A program made the position numbers and the translations under genes. DNA of 64,000 nt, taken from positions 124,001 to 188,000 of the forward strand of contig NZ_JAAAPO010000005.1 in the NCBI RefSeq assembly GCF_009909235.1. The letters run 5' to 3'. The stretch's first letter is position 1; each line of letters starts with the position of its first letter. This document shows, piece by piece, positions 32,198-39,609 of this stretch. The DNA comes from Novosphingobium ovatum. GTDB taxonomy: Bacteria; Pseudomonadota; Alphaproteobacteria; Sphingomonadales; Sphingomonadaceae. Under the pieces are notes generated by a model. It was not told where the DNA came from, made no database searches, and saw only the letters and a program-made list of their open reading frames with translations.

Positions 32198-34335
32198 GCG
32201 GCCATGCTCTCGGCAGAGGATTGAACATTGGGCGAAACCCCGTCAGGGGCAGGCAAGGCAGCCATCGGAGCGGGCTCGCCGCCGACAACGGCGATCACTT
32301 CGACAGGTTGTGTTTCGGGCAATTCGGCTATGGACATCACCACACAGCCGGGCGCACGCAGCCGCAACAGCGAGGCCAGCGACCGGCGCAGGCGCGGCTG
32401 GACGATCAACGCGACGCCAGACTGATTGCCGCGCTCGGCCATGATCGCGCCGACGCGCTCGCCGATGGTGCGGGCCAGATCCGGCTCGATCAAAGGCTGG
32501 CCGGTCATGGGATCGACCATCCCTTGCGCGATCATCGCCTCCAGCGCGGCGTCCAGCGTGATGACAGGCAGGCGGTCATTGGGCGAACAGATGCGCCCAA
32601 CGATCAACCCGCCCAGATCCACCCGCATCAGGTCGATCAGCCGGTCGTGCTCCTGCGTTTGCTGCACGGCTTGGCTCAGGCTGGCCAGAATGGGCAGCGG
32701 ATGGCCAATGGGGATGCCGTCTTCCAGCAGATTGCGCAGCAGGCGCGTCATCGCGGCCAGCGACATGGGTGCGGGATAGACCGTCTCGACCAGCCCGGCC
32801 GCGCGGTTTTTCACGCCCTCGATCAAGGCCTTGACCTCGTCCGGGCCCAACAGCAGTTGCGCCCGTTCCGACAGCATCTGGTTCAGATGGGTGGCGATCA
32901 CGGTCGCCGCGTCCACGGTCAGGAACCCTTCGGCGATGGCGTAATCGCGGTGCGCCGGGTCAATCCACAAGGCCGGGCAGCCAAACGAGGGATCGGTGGT
33001 CGGCTCGCCGCGCAGATTGTGCTGCGAGCTGGCCTCTCCGGCGTCGATCGCCAAAACGCGATCCATCCGCACGCCGGCCCCGCCCAGCGGCACCCCGCCC
33101 AGCAGCACGCGGTAATCATTGGGCCCGACATCCAGCGAATCGCGCACCCGGAACTGTGGCACGACAAAGCCAAAGGCCTGCGACAGCTGTTTGCGCACAC
33201 CGGTGACGCGGGCGACCAGCGGCGCGCCGCGCTTTTCATCCACCATCTGCACCAGACCATAGCCCAGCTCGATCGTCACCAGCGTGTGATCGGACACCTC
33301 TTCCAGCGTGATCTTGCCCGGATCAACGGGCGGCGGCGGCGCGGGCGTATCCTCGACCACCTTTTGGCGGTTGGCCCGGTCGCGCAATGACTTCCACAGC
33401 CACAGCGACAGGCCGGCGGCGGGCAGAAACACGCTTTGCGGCATGGCCGGGATCATGCCGATCGCGCCCATGATCAACCCGACTGGCAACCATGTGCGCG
33501 GATCGGCAAACTGACCGCCGATCTGGCCCGACAGGTCGCGCGGATCGGACACGCGGGTGACGATCACGGCGGCTGCAATCGAAAGCAACAGCGCGGGCAC
33601 CTGCGCCACCAGCGCGTCGCCGATGGCCAGGCTGATATATTGGCTGGCAGCCTGGCTGGCGGTCAGCCCATGGCTGATCATGCCCAGACAGAAACCGGCG
33701 ATGATGTTGACGCCCAGAATCAGCAACGCGGCCACCGCGTCGCCCTTCACAAACTTGCTGGCGCCATCCATCGAACCATAGAAATCCGCCTCGGTCGAGA
33801 CTTCGCGGCGGCGGGTCTTGGCTTCCTCGGCGGTAATCAGGCCGCCCGCCATGTCGGCGTCGATCGCCATCTGCTTGCCCGGCATCGCGTCCAGCGTGAA
33901 ACGGGCCGACACTTCGGACACACGGCCCGCGCCCTTGGTGATCACCACCATGTTGATGATCATCAGGATCATGAACACGAACAGACCAACCGCGAAATTG
34001 CCGCCGATCAGAAACGCGCCAAATGCCTCGATCACATGACCGGCGGCGGCGGTGCCTTCGTGGCCATGGACCAGCACGACGCGGGTCGACGCCACGTTTA
34101 GCGCCAGACGCAGCAGCGTGGCAAACAGCAGCACCGTCGGGAAGGACGAAAAGTCGAGCGGGCGGGCCGCATTCATCGAGGCCATCAGCACCGCCACCGA
34201 CAGGGCAATGTTGAAGACAAAGAACACGTCCAGCATCACCGCCGGGATCGGCACCACCATCAACACGATGATGGTCAGGATACCCACCGGCAGCGCCAGC
34301 GCGCCCGGACCGGATTTGGAAAACAGACCCTTCAC
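32194..34335 (-). CDS. flhA: flagellar export apparatus protein FlhA
   Basis: A 713-residue inner-membrane component of the flagellar type III secretion gate. The N-terminal half has about eight membrane helices and the family block VVVITKGAGRVSEVSARFTLDAMPGKQMAIDADM with the FHIPEP-like cytoplasmic loop. The C-terminal half is the chaperone/substrate-binding nonamer domain. Length and motifs are normal. It lies 12 bases after the transglycosylase gene and overlaps fliA. The partner genes flhB, fliP, fliQ and fliR are not in the window. Confidence 0.96.
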   Translation of the reverse strand: MKGLFSKSGPGALALPVGILTIIVLMVVPIPAVMLDVFFVFNIALSVAVLMASMNAARPLDFSSFPTVLLFATLLRLALNVASTRVVLVHGHEGTAAAGHVIEAFGAFLIGGNFAVGLFVFMILMIINMVVITKGAGRVSEVSARFTLDAMPGKQMAIDADMAGGLITAEEAKTRRREVSTEADFYGSMDGASKFVKGDAVAALLILGVNIIAGFCLGMISHGLTASQAASQYISLAIGDALVAQVPALLLSIAAAVIVTRVSDPRDLSGQIGGQFADPRTWLPVGLIMGAIGMIPAMPQSVFLPAAGLSLWLWKSLRDRANRQKVVEDTPAPPPPVDPGKITLEEVSDHTLVTIELGYGLVQMVDEKRGAPLVARVTGVRKQLSQAFGFVVPQFRVRDSLDVGPNDYRVLLGGVPLGGAGVRMDRVLAIDAGEASSQHNLRGEPTTDPSFGCPALWIDPAHRDYAIAEGFLTVDAATVIATHLNQMLSERAQLLLGPDEVKALIEGVKNRAAGLVETVYPAPMSLAAMTRLLRNLLEDGIPIGHPLPILASLSQAVQQTQEHDRLIDLMRVDLGGLIVGRICSPNDRLPVITLDAALEAMIAQGMVDPMTGQPLIEPDLARTIGERVGAIMAERGNQSGVALIVQPRLRRSLASLLRLRAPGCVVMSIAELPETQPVEVIAVVGGEPAPMAALPAPDGVSPNVQSSAESMAA

Positions 34336-34347
34336 GCGCCGCGCTCC

Positions 34348-35364
34348 TTACAAGCCCATGGCGCGCAACCGGCCATAGGCCGCGCGCACATAATCGGGGG
34401 TGGTGGCGCCGGTGGCCTCGGCCATGCGGGCGAAACTGTCGGACAGAGCGGCGGTGGTGTCGCCCCCGCCATTGCCGGCAACGGCAAGATGCTGCCCCGA
34501 TGCGGCAGCGAACTGCCGCGCGATCGGCCCCAGATGGGCGTTGGGGTCGGGAGCCGGCGCAGACGTCATCGGGCCAGACAGCGACGCGGCGCCTGCCAGA
34601 TAGGCACCCGGCAGCGGCAGACCGTCACTGGTCAAGGTGGGATCGGCCTGTCCTTCGGCGGCCATCGCGCCTGTGATCTTTTGGCGCATCAGGCCCATCA
34701 CCTCGGACAGGCTGCGGGCGCCGCCATCGGCGTTATAGAAGATCGAGCGATTGGCCGCCGCAGCCGCCGGCATCAGCGCGGCCGCGCTTTGCGATGGGTC
34801 GCTGCTCATCGCGGCAAGGAATTTGATCGCACCTTCGGTGCCCAGAAAATGGGCCAGATAGAGTTCGGCGGAATCGGGCGCACGGCCCAGACGCGCGGTC
34901 ATCAGTTCCTTGTTATCGCTGGCCAAACGCGCGGCCATCATGGCCGACACCTGCGGGTCCTGACGCAGCGCCATCAGCCGCGCCCGCGCCGCCGGATCAG
35001 CCAGCGCCGCCATCATGCCCCCAGCCCCGGCCGAGGCGCCGTCGATCAGGCCCATATCGGCCCCATGGCGGCGCAACATGCCCAGCCACGTGGAATCGGT
35101 GAATTGAAACAACCCAGTGGCCGACGACGTGGCCGCCCGCGCCTGTGGGTTAAAGCCCGATTCCAGCCGCGCCTGTGCCAGCAGATAGGAGAAATCCACC
35201 CCCTGCGTTTGCGCCGCACGGGCCACCGTGCCGCGGATGTCGGCGCGCGATCCCGCACCGCCCGTCGCCAAAACGCCAGCAGCCGGGCTTGCCCCAGCGG
35301 CAGGCCCGGTCAGGTTGGTCATGGCGGCCAGCCAATTGGCCGACGAAGCGTCAGGGGTGGTCAA
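34348..35364 (-). CDS. soluble lytic transglycosylase-like protein of the flagellar locus
   Basis: A 338-residue protein with a lysozyme-like SLT domain (residues about 55-200): FSYLLAQARLESGFNPQARAATSSATGLFQFTDSTWLGMLRR carries the catalytic Glu and the GLFQF motif. No signal peptide is evident, so it may be exported through the flagellar apparatus. Because FlgJ in this locus lacks a muramidase domain, this enzyme probably opens the cell wall for rod assembly. The TTG at 35364 is chosen as start: GGAG sits 7 bases upstream and a sigma-54 promoter predicts a transcript beginning about 26 bases before it. Confidence 0.82.
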   Translation of the reverse strand: MTTPDASSANWLAAMTNLTGPAAGASPAAGVLATGGAGSRADIRGTVARAAQTQGVDFSYLLAQARLESGFNPQARAATSSATGLFQFTDSTWLGMLRRHGADMGLIDGASAGAGGMMAALADPAARARLMALRQDPQVSAMMAARLASDNKELMTARLGRAPDSAELYLAHFLGTEGAIKFLAAMSSDPSQSAAALMPAAAAANRSIFYNADGGARSLSEVMGLMRQKITGAMAAEGQADPTLTSDGLPLPGAYLAGAASLSGPMTSAPAPDPNAHLGPIARQFAAASGQHLAVAGNGGGDTTAALSDSFARMAEATGATTPDYVRAAYGRLRAMGL

Positions 35365-35400
35365 TCCTTGCTCCCACGTTGGGGGTGAGCAAGCGAATAA

Positions 35401-35415
35401 GCAAAGGCTGTGCCA
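35401..35415 (-). promoter_or_regulatory. sigma-54 promoter of the transglycosylase-flhA-fliA operon
   Basis: On the minus strand it reads TGGCAC-AGCCT-TTGC, a perfect -24/-12 element with correct spacing. It lies 37 bases before the TTG start of the transglycosylase gene. A single CGGCAA half-site lies 122 bases upstream (35537-35542). Confidence 0.85.
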
Positions 35416-35550
35416 AAAGAGGTGCAGCGTGTTTTGCACAAAGCGCCGTCACCCGGCGCGTCATCCTGCCAAGCGGCCATATGCGGCGCGCCAGGCTCCA
35501 TCGCCCGTCGCCGCCATCGCTGGGGCGCCGGACAACCGGCAAGGGCCGTG

Positions 35551-35904
35551 TCAGCCGCGTGCGCCGGTATAGGCATAGGCGGGCGCGGCAGAACGGGCGC
35601 GATACAACGCCGGGCTGCCGGTCAACGCCTCGAGCCGGGCCGAGACATTGGCCGCGATCAGGTTGCGCAGCTGGCGATTGACTTCGTTCAACCGGCGCGC
35701 CGCATCCAGCAGCCCGCGGCATTCCTCGTCGATCTCGCTGGCGCCGGTGTCATCCATGCGCCCGCACAGCTCGTACTTGTCATAAGCACAGCCCATGATC
35801 GCCTCCAGATCCATGCCAGCCAGCGCGTCACGCTCGCTTTGCAGGACATCCACCATCTGGCGCAGCGTCTCGCGCAGGTTGGCGCTCGAACCGGGGTGCA
35901 TCAT
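35551..35904 (-). CDS. flgN: flagellar chaperone FlgN-like protein
   Basis: A 117-residue, mostly helical cytosolic protein (LRETLRQMVDVLQSERDALAGMDLEAIMGCAYDKYELCGRM, ...NEVNRQLRNLIAANVSARLEAL) matching FlgN-type export chaperones for the hook-filament junction proteins FlgK and FlgL. Overlap with flgM (ATGA) supports the call. The last 20 residues are Ala/Tyr-rich and unconserved. Confidence 0.78.
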   Translation of the reverse strand: MMHPGSSANLRETLRQMVDVLQSERDALAGMDLEAIMGCAYDKYELCGRMDDTGASEIDEECRGLLDAARRLNEVNRQLRNLIAANVSARLEALTGSPALYRARSAAPAYAYTGARG

Positions 35905-36218
35905 GCGGTTTTGCCTCGCAGGATCATGCCAGCGGCGATCATCGCGTCGCTGATCTTGGTGGGGATCACGGGGTAATTGCCAGACTCGATGGCTTTACGG
36001 ATCGTGGCGACACGTTCCGAATCCACCGGCGCCTGACCGGCCGACAGCGCGGTGGTGGTGACCATCGCCTGCGACTGGGCTGGGGCCGAACTGGCCTTTG
36101 CCGTTTCTTGGGTATCGGTCGAAACGGCGCGCGTATCGGTCGAGCTGATCGCCCGCGCCGCACCTACTTCGATTTGTGGCCCTTTACCAATGCCAGGGCC
36201 GGGTCCGATGCTTGCCAT
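35901..36218 (-). CDS. flgM: anti-sigma-28 factor FlgM
   Basis: A 105-residue protein with a disordered Ser/Thr/Ala-rich N-terminal half, as needed for export through the flagellum. Its C-terminal helix set (DSERVATIRKAIESGNYPVIPTKISDAMIAAGM) matches the sigma-28-binding part of FlgM. It restrains FliA until the hook is finished. It overlaps flgN and follows flgA across a 158-base gap that contains a TTGCCG palindrome. Confidence 0.85.
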   Translation of the reverse strand: MASIGPGPGIGKGPQIEVGAARAISSTDTRAVSTDTQETAKASSAPAQSQAMVTTTALSAGQAPVDSERVATIRKAIESGNYPVIPTKISDAMIAAGMILRGKTA

Positions 36219-36334
36219 GGTACCGCTCCTTGGGTTTCCAAGGTCAAGAACGGCTCTGGCAAGGAAGCTTTAAGAGGCTGGACGCATTTTTTTGCGGCGA
36301 AACGGCAAAATTTTGCAGAAAACGCTGTGCCGCC

Positions 36335-36351
36335 TTGCCGGTAAACGGCAA
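36335..36351. promoter_or_regulatory. TTGCCG-N5-CGGCAA palindrome between flgA and flgM
   Basis: A 17-bp inverted repeat, TTGCCG-GTAAA-CGGCAA, with a further CGGCAA at 36303-36308. The same 6-5-6 arrangement occurs at 38244-38260 and 60518-60534. It is a candidate binding site for the flagellar sigma-54 activator. Confidence 0.55.
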
Positions 36352-36376
36352 CCTGGTGCCGCGATATCCGCGTAAA

Positions 36377-36898
36377 TCATTCACGCAAAGGGACTTCCAC
36401 CTCGCCGGGGCGCGTGATGCGGGCGCGGATCGGTTCACCCTTGGGCGTGCCGTCGCGCAGGCCGCGCACGCGAATCCAGTCGCCAATCGCTCCGGAATCC
36501 ATGGCCTCGCCCGACTGGCTGACGGTAAAGCCCTCGCCCACCACCGCGATCGAGACGACCTCGCCCCGGGCGACCGAAACCGCCGCGCCTTCGACCGCGC
36601 GCACCGGGACGAACAGCCGCCAACTGCCCGGATCGGGACAAGACACCACCACCGTATCGCGGCTGGCGCTGCGCCAATTGACCGACAAGGGTGCCAGACA
36701 GGCCGCCAGACGCAGCCGGCGGTCGACCGGCAATGTCGCGCCGCCCGCCTGTCCGATGCTCTTGCCGGTAAAGGTGGCGACTTCGCGGTCGATGGTGGTC
36801 AGATCGGTAAAGGCGGCCTGCGCATGGGCGATAGGCGCGATCAGCGCCAGCGGCAACAGCACCGCCATCGGGCGAAGGGTGGCAAAGGCAAAAGGCAT
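36377..36898 (-). CDS. flgA: flagellar P-ring chaperone FlgA
   Basis: A 173-residue periplasmic protein with signal peptide (MAVLLPLALIAPIAHA) and a SAF-like C-terminal domain (VARGEVVSIAVVGEGFTVSQSGEAMDSGAIGDWIRVRGL...PIRARITRPGEVEV) typical of FlgA, the chaperone for FlgI. The ATG at 36898 is preferred over 36952 because the sigma-54 promoter at 36957-36971 would start the transcript near 36945, downstream of the earlier Met. It heads the flgA-flgM-flgN unit. Confidence 0.88.
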   Translation of the reverse strand: MPFAFATLRPMAVLLPLALIAPIAHAQAAFTDLTTIDREVATFTGKSIGQAGGATLPVDRRLRLAACLAPLSVNWRSASRDTVVVSCPDPGSWRLFVPVRAVEGAAVSVARGEVVSIAVVGEGFTVSQSGEAMDSGAIGDWIRVRGLRDGTPKGEPIRARITRPGEVEVPLRE

Positions 36899-36956
36899 AG
36901 GCGGTGTCCCGTTGGCCGCATCCCCAAAGGAGGCGGCAGGTATCGGGGTCATTAAC

Positions 36957-36971
36957 GCAAAACCCGTGCCA
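36957..36971 (-). promoter_or_regulatory. sigma-54 promoter of flgA
   Basis: On the minus strand it reads TGGCAC-GGGTT-TTGC, a perfect -24/-12 element. It ends 58 bases before the flgA ATG and lies in the 84-base gap after the ExbD/MotB-like gene. Confidence 0.85.
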
Positions 36972-36982
36972 GATGCCCGCCG

Positions 36983-37417
36983 TCAGGGCGCGGGCGCGCG
37001 GTCATAGGCCAGCGTTGCCACCGCCTGTTGTGTGCCGGGGCTGGCCGATGGCTCCAGCAACAGGCGCGCGCGCGCACCCACCCCGCCCGCACGCGCCGCA
37101 TCCCCGGCCAAAGCGATGGCATGGCGCATCGCGGCCTGTTCGGCGCCGGGCGCGTAATGCAAAGTGATGGTCAGTTGCTGACGCGGATCGGGCTGCTGGC
37201 TGGTCAGCCACGCCGCGATCGAGGGCGCGCCGGCCGCCTCGCGCCACAGCGCGAGCGGCTCGGCCCGGGCCGGATCAACCAGCGCGGGTTTGGGCGGCGG
37301 GGCAGCCGGTTTGGGCGGTGGCGGCTGATCGGCCATGGCCGCCGCCGTCACCATGAACAGGATCAGGGACAAATCGGCCAGCATCGTCTGCCAGCCGATC
37401 GAGGTGCGGATGCTCAT
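36983..37417 (-). CDS. short MotB/ExbD-like membrane protein
   Basis: A 144-residue protein with one N-terminal membrane helix carrying an Asp (SIGWQTMLADLSLILFMVTAAAMA), as in MotB and ExbD. A Pro/Lys linker and a small periplasmic domain of unknown type follow. There is no OmpA-like peptidoglycan-binding domain, unlike the true MotB at 47484. It overlaps the MotA/TolQ/ExbB-like gene upstream (ATGA), so the two form a stator-like pair. The specific role is unknown. Confidence 0.65.
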   Translation of the reverse strand: MSIRTSIGWQTMLADLSLILFMVTAAAMADQPPPPKPAAPPPKPALVDPARAEPLALWREAAGAPSIAAWLTSQQPDPRQQLTITLHYAPGAEQAAMRHAIALAGDAARAGGVGARARLLLEPSASPGTQQAVATLAYDRAPAP

Positions 37418-38181
37418 GACACCGAGGGCGCGGCGCCGCCGGGCCCGCTTTCATGCGCCGTGATGGGCAAGACATCGGGCAAAACGGGATCGAAATCGGC
37501 CGCCACCGGGCCGTGATGCACCACTGGCGCGCGATGGCCCGCGCGCGTGGGGAACGCCTGACCCAGTTCCTGCTCGAACCATTCGCTGATCTCGCGGCGG
37601 CGGTCTTCCTCGGCCAGGGCGTGGCGTTCGATGGCGCGGTACAGCGGCGCGAGCACCAGATTGGCCAATGCCAGGCCATATAGCGTGGAATGCACCGCCA
37701 TGCCGATTGCCGCCATATATGCCCCCCGGTCCACCCCATTTTGCGGCAGCCACGAAAGCGAAATCAACGTCCCCGCCAGACCAAAGACGGGGGCCAGCTC
37801 AACCGATTGGGACAGGGTGCGGATCGCCTGCTCGATGGGGCGCATCCGCCGCGCGCGGGCCTGCGCCAATACATCGCGCGCAGCCGGGACCGAACGTTGC
37901 GTCACCAGCACATCCAGCGCGGTGTCAAACTCTGGATCACCGATCGCATGGGGACGGGCGCGCAACAGGCCATCGCGAGCGATCAGTTGCAACTGGCGGG
38001 CCAGCCGCGCACGCACGTCATCCGCGTCAAAGGCCGGCCGCCCCGGCAACAGGTGCCCCAGCGCCCCCAGCGTTGCGCGCACATCTCCCCAGCCGCAACG
38101 CAGCAGTGTCGCCAGCATGGTGCCCCCCACGACAATGGCAAAGGTGGTGCCGTCCCAAAATCCGCTGAGTGTCATCGCCAT
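37414..38181 (-). CDS. MotA/TolQ/ExbB-like proton channel protein
   Basis: A 255-residue membrane protein. The N-terminal helix lies in DGTTFAIVVGGTMLATLL, and the later pair of helices in ELAPVFGLAGTLISLSWLP and AYMAAIGMAVHSTLYGLALANLVLAPLY match the channel region shared by MotA, TolQ and ExbB. It is shorter than MotA and quite different from the MotA at 46605. The C-terminal tail is polar and His/Pro-rich. It is divergent from flgB and forms an overlapping pair with the MotB/ExbD-like gene. Confidence 0.75.
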   Translation of the reverse strand: MAMTLSGFWDGTTFAIVVGGTMLATLLRCGWGDVRATLGALGHLLPGRPAFDADDVRARLARQLQLIARDGLLRARPHAIGDPEFDTALDVLVTQRSVPAARDVLAQARARRMRPIEQAIRTLSQSVELAPVFGLAGTLISLSWLPQNGVDRGAYMAAIGMAVHSTLYGLALANLVLAPLYRAIERHALAEEDRRREISEWFEQELGQAFPTRAGHRAPVVHHGPVAADFDPVLPDVLPITAHESGPGGAAPSVS

Positions 38182-38243
38182 CGGGTTCCTTCCAGCCCGT
38201 CAGAACGGAAGAGCCGCGCGCAATTTCACCCCATGGCCAACAT

Positions 38244-38292
38244 TTGCCGCCTGCCGGCAAGGGCTTGCCGCCGGTTTGCCGCCCGCTTGCCG
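38244..38292. promoter_or_regulatory. phased TTGCCG array upstream of flgB
   Basis: Five half-sites begin at 38244 (TTGCCG), 38255 (CGGCAA), 38265, 38276 and 38287 (TTGCCG), spaced 11, 10, 11 and 11 bases. The first two form the 6-5-6 palindrome TTGCCG-CCTGC-CGGCAA. The array ends 67 bases before the flgB sigma-54 promoter, the usual place for an activator's enhancer, and could also act on the divergent MotA-like gene. Confidence 0.65.
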
Positions 38293-38358
38293 GATTGGCC
38301 CGCGCCCACCGGGCAAAAGCGCGCGAAACCGCGCCGCTGCTCGCCCTTGTCGCCAATC

Positions 38359-38374
38359 TGGCACGCCCATTGCT
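38359..38374 (+). promoter_or_regulatory. sigma-54 promoter of the flgB operon
   Basis: TGGCACG-CCCA-TTGCT is a full consensus -24/-12 element. The predicted start is about 33 bases before the GTG start codon of flgB. Confidence 0.9.
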
Positions 38375-38418
38375 TTGTCGTGGAGTCCACAAGACCGCCA
38401 TGCGGCATGGAGCAACAC

Positions 38419-38781
38419 GTGAGCGATCCTGCAAGCAACCGAAGCCTGTTTGGCATTCATGGCATGGCGCTGGAATTGCGTTCGCAGCGCATGGGGCTGT
38501 TGTCGTCGAACATCGCCAATGCCGCCACGCCCAATTACAAGGCGCGCGATCTGGATTTCGCCGCCGCGTTAAAGGCGCGGATGAATGGTACCGGCGCCGA
38601 TCAGGCTTCCACGGCTGCCACTGTGTACCGCGTGCCGGTGCTGCCCTCGATGGATGGCAACACGGTCGAAATGGGCACCGAACAGATCGCCTTTTCGCAA
38701 AACGCGGTCGCCTATTCGTCCAGCCTGACCTTCCTGACGGACAAGGTCAATTCCATCCGCCGCTCGCTGAAGGGAGAATGA
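38419..38781 (+). CDS. flgB: flagellar rod protein FlgB
   Basis: A 120-residue proximal rod protein. LFGIHGMALELRSQRMGLLSSNIANAATPNYKARDLDF is the conserved N-terminal rod/hook segment. GGAG lies 6 bases before the GTG at 38419, so GTG is preferred over an in-frame ATG four codons upstream that overlaps this site. It is first in the flgBCDEFGHIJKL operon behind a sigma-54 promoter. The C-terminal helix (QNAVAYSSSLTFLTDKVNSIRRSL) is typical. Confidence 0.92.
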   Translation: MSDPASNRSLFGIHGMALELRSQRMGLLSSNIANAATPNYKARDLDFAAALKARMNGTGADQASTAATVYRVPVLPSMDGNTVEMGTEQIAFSQNAVAYSSSLTFLTDKVNSIRRSLKGE

Positions 38782-38783
38782 CA

Positions 38784-39203
38784 ATGGCCGGGACCACCTC
38801 CGCCAGACCGCTCAGCCTGTTTGACGTCGCCGGGCGCGCTTTGTCGGCGCAGACCGTGCGGATGAACACGGCCGCCTCCAATCTGGCCAATGCCGGATCG
38901 GTGTCGGGCAACCCGCAGGACACCTATCGCCCGATCAAGGCGGTGTTTGCCACCCAATATGACCAGGCGACAGGCCTTGCCACCGTCAACGTCAGCCGCG
39001 TCGTGCAATCGGGCGCGGCGGCGGTGCGCGAACACAGCCCCGGACACCCGCTGGCCGATGCCAATGGCGATATCTGGGCCGCCCCTGTCGATGAAAACGC
39101 CGAGATGGTCGAGATGCTCGAAAGCTCGCGCCAGTACCAGAACGTCGTCGAAGCCCTCTCCACCGCCAAGCAGCTCATGCTCGATACCGTGAGGATGAAA
39201 TAA
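38784..39203 (+). CDS. flgC: flagellar rod protein FlgC
   Basis: A 139-residue rod protein with RALSAQTVRMNTAASNLANAGSV at the N-terminus and the family ending DENAEMVEMLESSRQYQNVVEALSTAKQLMLDTVRM. GGGAG precedes the ATG at 38784 by 7 bases. An ATG two codons earlier overlaps the flgB stop but is too near the ribosome-binding site. The stop overlaps the start of flgD (TAATG). Confidence 0.94.
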   Translation: MAGTTSARPLSLFDVAGRALSAQTVRMNTAASNLANAGSVSGNPQDTYRPIKAVFATQYDQATGLATVNVSRVVQSGAAAVREHSPGHPLADANGDIWAAPVDENAEMVEMLESSRQYQNVVEALSTAKQLMLDTVRMK

Positions 39204-39565
39204 TGACCACCGTCACCTCGACCAGCACCACCGGCACGACCGGGACCACCACATCGTCCACCACCACCGCCACCACGAGCGGCAGCAGCTCGCTGGGGTT
39301 CAAGGATTACATCAGCCTGCTGACCACGCAGCTGAAGTATCAGGATCCGACCCAGCCGACCGACAACACCCAGATGGTGGCGCAGATGGCGCAATTCTCG
39401 ACGCTGTCGGGGATTTCGGACCTGAACACCACGGCCACCGGCATCGCGTCAAAACTGGCCACGCTGACCAGCCTGAATGACAGCCTGTCGGGCATCTCGA
39501 CCAAGCTGGATTCGATCATCGCGTCGCAACAGGCCGCCAGCAGCAGCAGCGGCACCACCGCCTGA
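39203..39565 (+). CDS. flgD: flagellar hook capping protein FlgD (short form)
   Basis: A 120-residue hook-cap assembly protein. The N-terminus is almost entirely Thr/Ser/Gly. The conserved FlgD segment follows (LGFKDYISLLTTQLKYQDPTQPTDNTQMVAQMAQFSTLSGISDLN), then a helical tail. The usual C-terminal Tudor-like and Ig-like FlgD domains are absent, which makes the protein about half the normal length. It overlaps flgC and precedes flgE. Confidence 0.92.
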   Translation: MTTVTSTSTTGTTGTTTSSTTTATTSGSSSLGFKDYISLLTTQLKYQDPTQPTDNTQMVAQMAQFSTLSGISDLNTTATGIASKLATLTSLNDSLSGISTKLDSIIASQQAASSSSGTTA

Positions 39566-39609
39566 TCCGCCCCTTCCCCTAGACCGCCCCCACACAGGAC
39601 CACACACCC

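Noticed and set aside
36346-36359. Sigma-54-like element on the minus strand before flgM (GGCAC-CAGG-TTGC)
   Set aside because: The spacer is one base short (4 instead of 5), which normally abolishes sigma-54 recognition. CGGCAA here is better read as an enhancer half-site.
38234-38247. TGGCCAACATTTGC as a second sigma-54 promoter before flgB
   Set aside because: One base too short between the GG and GC elements, and a perfect promoter lies 125 bases downstream.
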